From Cupriavidus sp. MP-37 (GTDB taxonomy: Bacteria > Pseudomonadota > Gammaproteobacteria > Burkholderiales > Burkholderiaceae), in contig NZ_CP085345.1 of the NCBI RefSeq assembly GCF_020618415.1, forward strand, positions 1,736,001 through 1,800,000: a stretch of DNA of 64,000 nucleotides, read 5' to 3'. The translations under genes were made by a program, and so were the position numbers. How positions within the stretch are numbered: the stretch's first letter is position 1; each line of letters begins with the position of its first letter. The notes under the pieces were generated by a model. It was not told the origin of the DNA. It saw only the letters and a program-made list of their open reading frames with translations, and searched no databases. Shown one piece after another: positions 60,594-64,000 of the stretch.

Positions 60594-62126
60594 CTATTCA
60601 CCGGCCGCCGGCACGGCGGTGCGCGTTACGGCGGCATCGCGGGCCGGCAGCGCGGGGAATTCCATTTCGGCGTAGGGCACGAAGCGCGTCTTGCGCGCCA
60701 CGCGGTAGCCCAGCCAGATCAGCAGGAAGATCGGAATGCCGATGTAAGTGGCGGCCACGCTGACCCAGTCGATCTTGCCGCTGGTAAAGGCCTGGTAGTT
60801 CTGGCCCAGCGTCACCACCAGGCACAGCCCGAAGGCGAAGATCGGCCCGTACGGAAAGAACGGCGAGCGATAGGGCAGGCGGTTCAGGTCATGCCCCTGG
60901 GCGACAAAGCCCTTGCGGAAGCGGTAATGGCTGACGGCGATGCCGAGCCAGGCAATGAAGCCGGTCATGCCCGACAGGTTCAGCAGCCACAGGTACACCG
61001 ACTTGCTTTCGAACAGCGAGGTCAGGAAGCACAGCGCGCCGACCGCGGTGGTGGCCAGCAGCGCCACCAGCGGCACGCCGTTGCGCGTCAGCCGCGCAAA
61101 CACGCGCGGCGCGCGGCCCTCGGTGGCCAGGTTGTACAGCATGCGGGTCGAGGCATACATGCCGGAGTTGCCCGCCGACAGCACGGCGGTCAGGATCACC
61201 GCGTTCATCACGCCGGCGGCAAAGGCCAGGCCCGCATGACGGAACACCAGCGTGAACGGGCTCACGCCCACGGTCTGCACGTCGCTCTTGAGCAGGCTGG
61301 GGTCGGTGTAGGGAATCAGGATGCCGATGATCAGGATCGCCAGCACATAGAACAGCAGGATGCGCCAGAACACCTGGCGCACCGCGCGCGGGATGTTCTT
61401 GGCCGGATCGGCCGATTCGCCGGCGGCGACGCCGATCAGCTCGGTGCCCTGGAACGAGAACCCGGCAATCATGGCCACGCCGATCAGCGCCGGCAGCCCG
61501 CCGACGAAGGGCGCATCGCCGGTGGTCAGGTTGGCCAGGCCGTGGCTGGCCGACATGTCGCCGCGCAGGATGCCGAAGATCATCAGCGTGCCGATGCCGA
61601 TAAAGGCGATCACCGTCACTACCTTGACCAGCGCGCACCAGTATTCGGCCTCGCCGAAGCCGCGCACCGAGATCGCATTGAGCGCGAACATCAGGCCAAG
61701 GAACAGCGCGCTCCACAGCACGCCGGGCGTGTCCGGGAACCAGTACTGCATCACCAGCTGCGCCGCGGCCAGTTCCACCGCGATGGTCACGGCCCAGTTG
61801 TACCAGTAGTTCCAGCCCAGCGCGAAGCCGAAGCCCTCGTCGACATAGCGCGCGCCATAGGTGGCGAACGAGCCCGACACCGGCATGTAGGCAGCCAGTT
61901 CGCCCAGGCTGGTCATCAGGAAATAGACCATCGCGCCGATCAGGACATAGGCGGCCAGCGCGCCGCCGGGCCCGGCTTGCGCGATGGTGGCCCCCGAGGC
62001 GACGAACAGTCCCGTGCCGATGGAGCCGCCGATGGCGATCATGGTGAGATGGCGTGCGCGCAGGGTGCGGCGCAAGGTGGGCGCGGCTGCGCCGGCGGAG
62101 GAAGGCTGGGAAGGTTGGCTCGACAT
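60594..62126 (-). CDS. amino acid permease (APC superfamily, LysP-like)
   Basis: A 510-residue transporter with twelve helices. HLTMIAIGGSIGTGLFVASGATIAQAGPGGALAAY is the conserved amino acid permease N-terminus with the Gly-rich substrate site of helix 1, and GAMVYFLMTSLGELAAYMPVSGSF and NIPRAVRQVFWRILLFY follow. It is closest to the basic amino acid (LysP) subgroup by these segments. ATG 62126 begins the known N-terminus; the frame is open to 62186. The amidohydrolase gene follows on the same strand. No riboswitch was identified in its 444-base upstream region. Confidence 0.93.
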   Translation of the reverse strand: MSSQPSQPSSAGAAAPTLRRTLRARHLTMIAIGGSIGTGLFVASGATIAQAGPGGALAAYVLIGAMVYFLMTSLGELAAYMPVSGSFATYGARYVDEGFGFALGWNYWYNWAVTIAVELAAAQLVMQYWFPDTPGVLWSALFLGLMFALNAISVRGFGEAEYWCALVKVVTVIAFIGIGTLMIFGILRGDMSASHGLANLTTGDAPFVGGLPALIGVAMIAGFSFQGTELIGVAAGESADPAKNIPRAVRQVFWRILLFYVLAILIIGILIPYTDPSLLKSDVQTVGVSPFTLVFRHAGLAFAAGVMNAVILTAVLSAGNSGMYASTRMLYNLATEGRAPRVFARLTRNGVPLVALLATTAVGALCFLTSLFESKSVYLWLLNLSGMTGFIAWLGIAVSHYRFRKGFVAQGHDLNRLPYRSPFFPYGPIFAFGLCLVVTLGQNYQAFTSGKIDWVSVAATYIGIPIFLLIWLGYRVARKTRFVPYAEMEFPALPARDAAVTRTAVPAAGE

Positions 62127-62570
62127 CGGGATCCGGTCTGGGCGCGCGCCGTGCGGTGCAAGGCAAACGGCCGCGAAGGCGCGCAACTATGCCGGCAGCG
62201 CCGGGCGGCCGCAAGCTGCGCCAGGGCGCCAGCCGCATGGGCGGCGACATCTGCCGCAGGGCCTCCTCCCGGTGCTTACCGGCCGGTATATTGGGCGGCA
62301 TCATAAGAGAAATCGCTGTGCAGGGAAAGCCGCTGCCCGCCCGCGTGGGCCGGGTGCGCTGTGCGAAGTGGCGCACTCGTCGCCAGGTGCCGGGCCGCCC
62401 GCCGTAGCTGTTGCGGTGTAGGACAAACTCCCGGCGCGGACAGGAATGGCACCGCTGCCGATGCCGGCGCGCGCGGTATATCTTGCGAAGTAGCAGGCGC
62501 TGCACGCCGGCCGGTGTGAGGAACCGGCCCATCCCCGTTCCTTCATTCACTGGTGCAGGGAGACTGACGG
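62127..62570. other. divergent gap between permease and PLD-like genes, nothing recognised
   Basis: The 444-base divergent interval contains GGGAGACTGACGG as the ribosome binding site of the right gene. Short open frames here show no family resemblance. I see no convincing dyads above background, nor any T-box or lysine-riboswitch features. Confidence 0.45.
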
Positions 62571-64000
62571 ATGTTCCAGACGCACAGCGATGTTCCGTTC
62601 GACGCCCGGCGGCCGATGACCGCGGGGTGCGCCGGCGCAGGCTGGTGCCGGCGCGCGGGCCGGCTGGCCGCGATCGCGCTGGCCGGTGTGCTCGGCACCG
62701 CGGTGCTGGGCGGCTGCGCCAGCCTGCCGGCGCAGGCGGAGCGCACCCCCTCGAGCGCGCCGGCGAATACCGGCGACACGCCGCTGGGCAAGGTGCTGGC
62801 GCCGCGCCTGGCCAAGCGTCCGGGCGAGTCGCTGTTCTACCCGCTCCAGTCCGGGCCCGACGCGCTGGCGGCGCGGCTGGCGATGGCGCGCGCGGCGCAG
62901 CGCAGCCTGGACCTGCAGACCTATATCTTCGAGCCGACCGGCACCGGCGCCGCCGTGCTGGGCGACATCCTGGACGCGGCCGACCGCGGCGTGCGCGTGC
63001 GCATGCTGCTCGATGACCTGCATACCGGCGGCCTCGACAAGGTCCTGTCGGCGATCGACTCGCATCCCAATATCGAGGTGCGCCTGTTCAACCCGTTCGC
63101 CAACCGCAGCGTGCGCTGGCTGGAAATGCTGACGAGCTTCAAGCGCCTGGACCGGCGCATGCACAACAAGTCGATGACGGTGGACAACCAGATCACGCTG
63201 CTGGGCGGGCGCAATGTCGGCGACGCGTACTTCTCGGCGCGCACCGACATGGACTTCAGCGACCTCGACGTGCTGGTGGCCGGGCCGGCGGTGCCGCAAG
63301 TTTCCGCGGTGTTCGACGAGTACTGGAACGACACGTCATCCTATCCCGTGGTGGCGCTGATCCCCGCAGGCAAGGAAGCGCCGGTGGAGATGCGCAGCCT
63401 GCGCAAGCGGCTGGAGGCGCGCGGCGACCAGGCCGTGGCCAGCCCCTACGTGCAGGAGCTGCTGGATTCGGGCCTGGCCAGGGGGATAGAGAGCGGCCAT
63501 ATGCCCGGCTACTACGGCAAGGCCGTGGTGGTGTCCGACAAGGCGGCCAAGATCACCCACCAGACCCACGACGACCCCGGGCACGCCACCGCCCGGCTGG
63601 AGAAGATGATCAGCGGCGCGCAGAAGGAGGTGCTGCTGATCTCGCCCTACTTCGTGCCGGACGACGACGGCGAAGCCTGGCTGATCGCGCTGGCGCGGCG
63701 CGGCATCCGCGTGCGCATCCTGACCAACTCGTTTGCCGCCACCGACGTCAGTCCGGTGCACGCGGGCTACGCGCCGCACCGCCAGGCGCTGGTGGCCGCC
63801 GGCATCGAGCTGTACGAGCTCAAGCCCAGCGCCTATGCCGAGCTGGCCAACCGCGGCAAGGCCGCGCGCGGTTCGCGCTCGCGCGCCTGGCTGTCGTCCA
63901 GCCGCGCCAGCCTGCACGCCAAGAACTACATCGTCGACCGGCGCCTGGTGTTTATCGGCTCGCTCAACATGGACCCGCGCTCGGCCAAGCTGAACACCGA
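62571..64000 (+). CDS. phospholipase D-like lipoprotein (cardiolipin synthase family), 3' truncated by window
   Basis: At least 476 residues are visible; the gene runs off the right edge. The N-terminus is a lipoprotein signal: a hydrophobic stretch (about 33-47) ending LGGCAS, with the lipidated Cys near residue 49. The first HKD motif is HNKSMTVD (HxKx4D) in RMHNKSMTVDNQITLLGGRN; the second, HAKNYIVD, lies near residue 450, close to the window end, followed by FIGSLNMDPRS. The LDLQTYIFE strand precedes the first active site. Such proteins exchange phosphatidyl groups (cardiolipin synthase) or hydrolyse phosphodiesters at the envelope. ATG 62571 has GGGAG upstream. Confidence 0.9.
   Translation, partial: MFQTHSDVPFDARRPMTAGCAGAGWCRRAGRLAAIALAGVLGTAVLGGCASLPAQAERTPSSAPANTGDTPLGKVLAPRLAKRPGESLFYPLQSGPDALAARLAMARAAQRSLDLQTYIFEPTGTGAAVLGDILDAADRGVRVRMLLDDLHTGGLDKVLSAIDSHPNIEVRLFNPFANRSVRWLEMLTSFKRLDRRMHNKSMTVDNQITLLGGRNVGDAYFSARTDMDFSDLDVLVAGPAVPQVSAVFDEYWNDTSSYPVVALIPAGKEAPVEMRSLRKRLEARGDQAVASPYVQELLDSGLARGIESGHMPGYYGKAVVVSDKAAKITHQTHDDPGHATARLEKMISGAQKEVLLISPYFVPDDDGEAWLIALARRGIRVRILTNSFAATDVSPVHAGYAPHRQALVAAGIELYELKPSAYAELANRGKAARGSRSRAWLSSSRASLHAKNYIVDRRLVFIGSLNMDPRSAKLNT

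Noticed and set aside
59013..62306. An 1097-codon plus-strand frame across the amidohydrolase and permease genes
   Set aside because: It spans two well-supported opposite-strand genes and their gap, and has no recognisable motifs. Long antisense frames are expected at this GC content.
62127..62570. Lysine riboswitch or T-box before the LysP-like permease
   Set aside because: No matching secondary-structure elements could be recognised by eye.

Overview
This window looks like a piece of a Burkholderiaceae replicon, most likely Cupriavidus (or close Ralstonia), by overall character. It has very high GC with GC-rich third positions. Three periplasmic binding proteins of the Bug/TctC type are scattered through it. 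Catabolic operons with LysR, GntR, AraC and Lrp regulators are numerous, and short GC-rich REP/BIME repeats lie between genes. No rRNA, tRNA, CRISPR array, prophage or complete insertion sequence was recognised. The genus call is inference from style and gene families, not from a marker gene.

Layout. 0-2.1 kb: end of a cytochrome bo3 ubiquinol oxidase operon (cyoB end, cyoC, cyoD) with a SURF1-type assembly gene. 2.2-10.2 kb: an aldo/keto reductase, a very large penicillin-binding-protein-like enzyme, a GlsB/YeaQ membrane protein, a chemoreceptor and a chromate-type transporter. 10.3-15.2 kb: a five-gene operon (PepSY membrane protein, DUF2271, DUF4198, ApbE flavin transferase, membrane-anchored NADPH flavoreductase) behind a Fur-like box. 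The DUF2271 protein carries a DxxSGAT flavinylation motif, so I read the operon as a flavin-based periplasmic electron-transfer module, probably for iron. A penicillin-acylase-family Ntn hydrolase follows.

17.7-30 kb: a DJ-1/PfpI protein with a divergent LysR regulator, an SDR, a LysR gene broken by one in-frame TGA and facing an HMG-CoA-lyase-like/CoA-transferase/Bug operon, a DUF427 protein, and a ureide/hydantoin unit (NCS1 permease, racemase, PuuE-type deacetylase, GntR regulator). 30-33 kb: BIME repeats and a TonB-dependent siderophore receptor with a terminator and an excellent Fur-like box.

33-46 kb: a catabolic island of unknown substrate, with cupins, an intradiol dioxygenase, an alpha/beta hydrolase, a VOC protein, an RraA-like aldolase, a Bug protein, a porin, an FAH-family hydrolase, a Tat-exported acetamidase/formamidase, an aromatic-acid-type MFS transporter, a GlcG-like protein, a GST and an AraC regulator. 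46-51 kb: an Lrp gene and an operon of CoA transferase, citryl-CoA-lyase-like protein and MFS transporter, divergent from a GntR gene, with two identical operator-like palindromes between. 51-64 kb: an orphan homodimeric pyruvate dehydrogenase E1, an isochorismatase-like hydrolase, a third Bug protein, an alginate-export-type porin, a small cupin, a repeat locus in which one REP is split by about 200 bp, a YtcJ-type amidohydrolase, an amino acid permease and the start of a phospholipase-D-like lipoprotein that runs off the end.

The most system-like content is the Fur-boxed flavinylation operon together with the TonB receptor: outer-membrane uptake of a ferric chelate plus an NADPH-to-periplasm electron route. 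Most of the rest is accessory metabolism.
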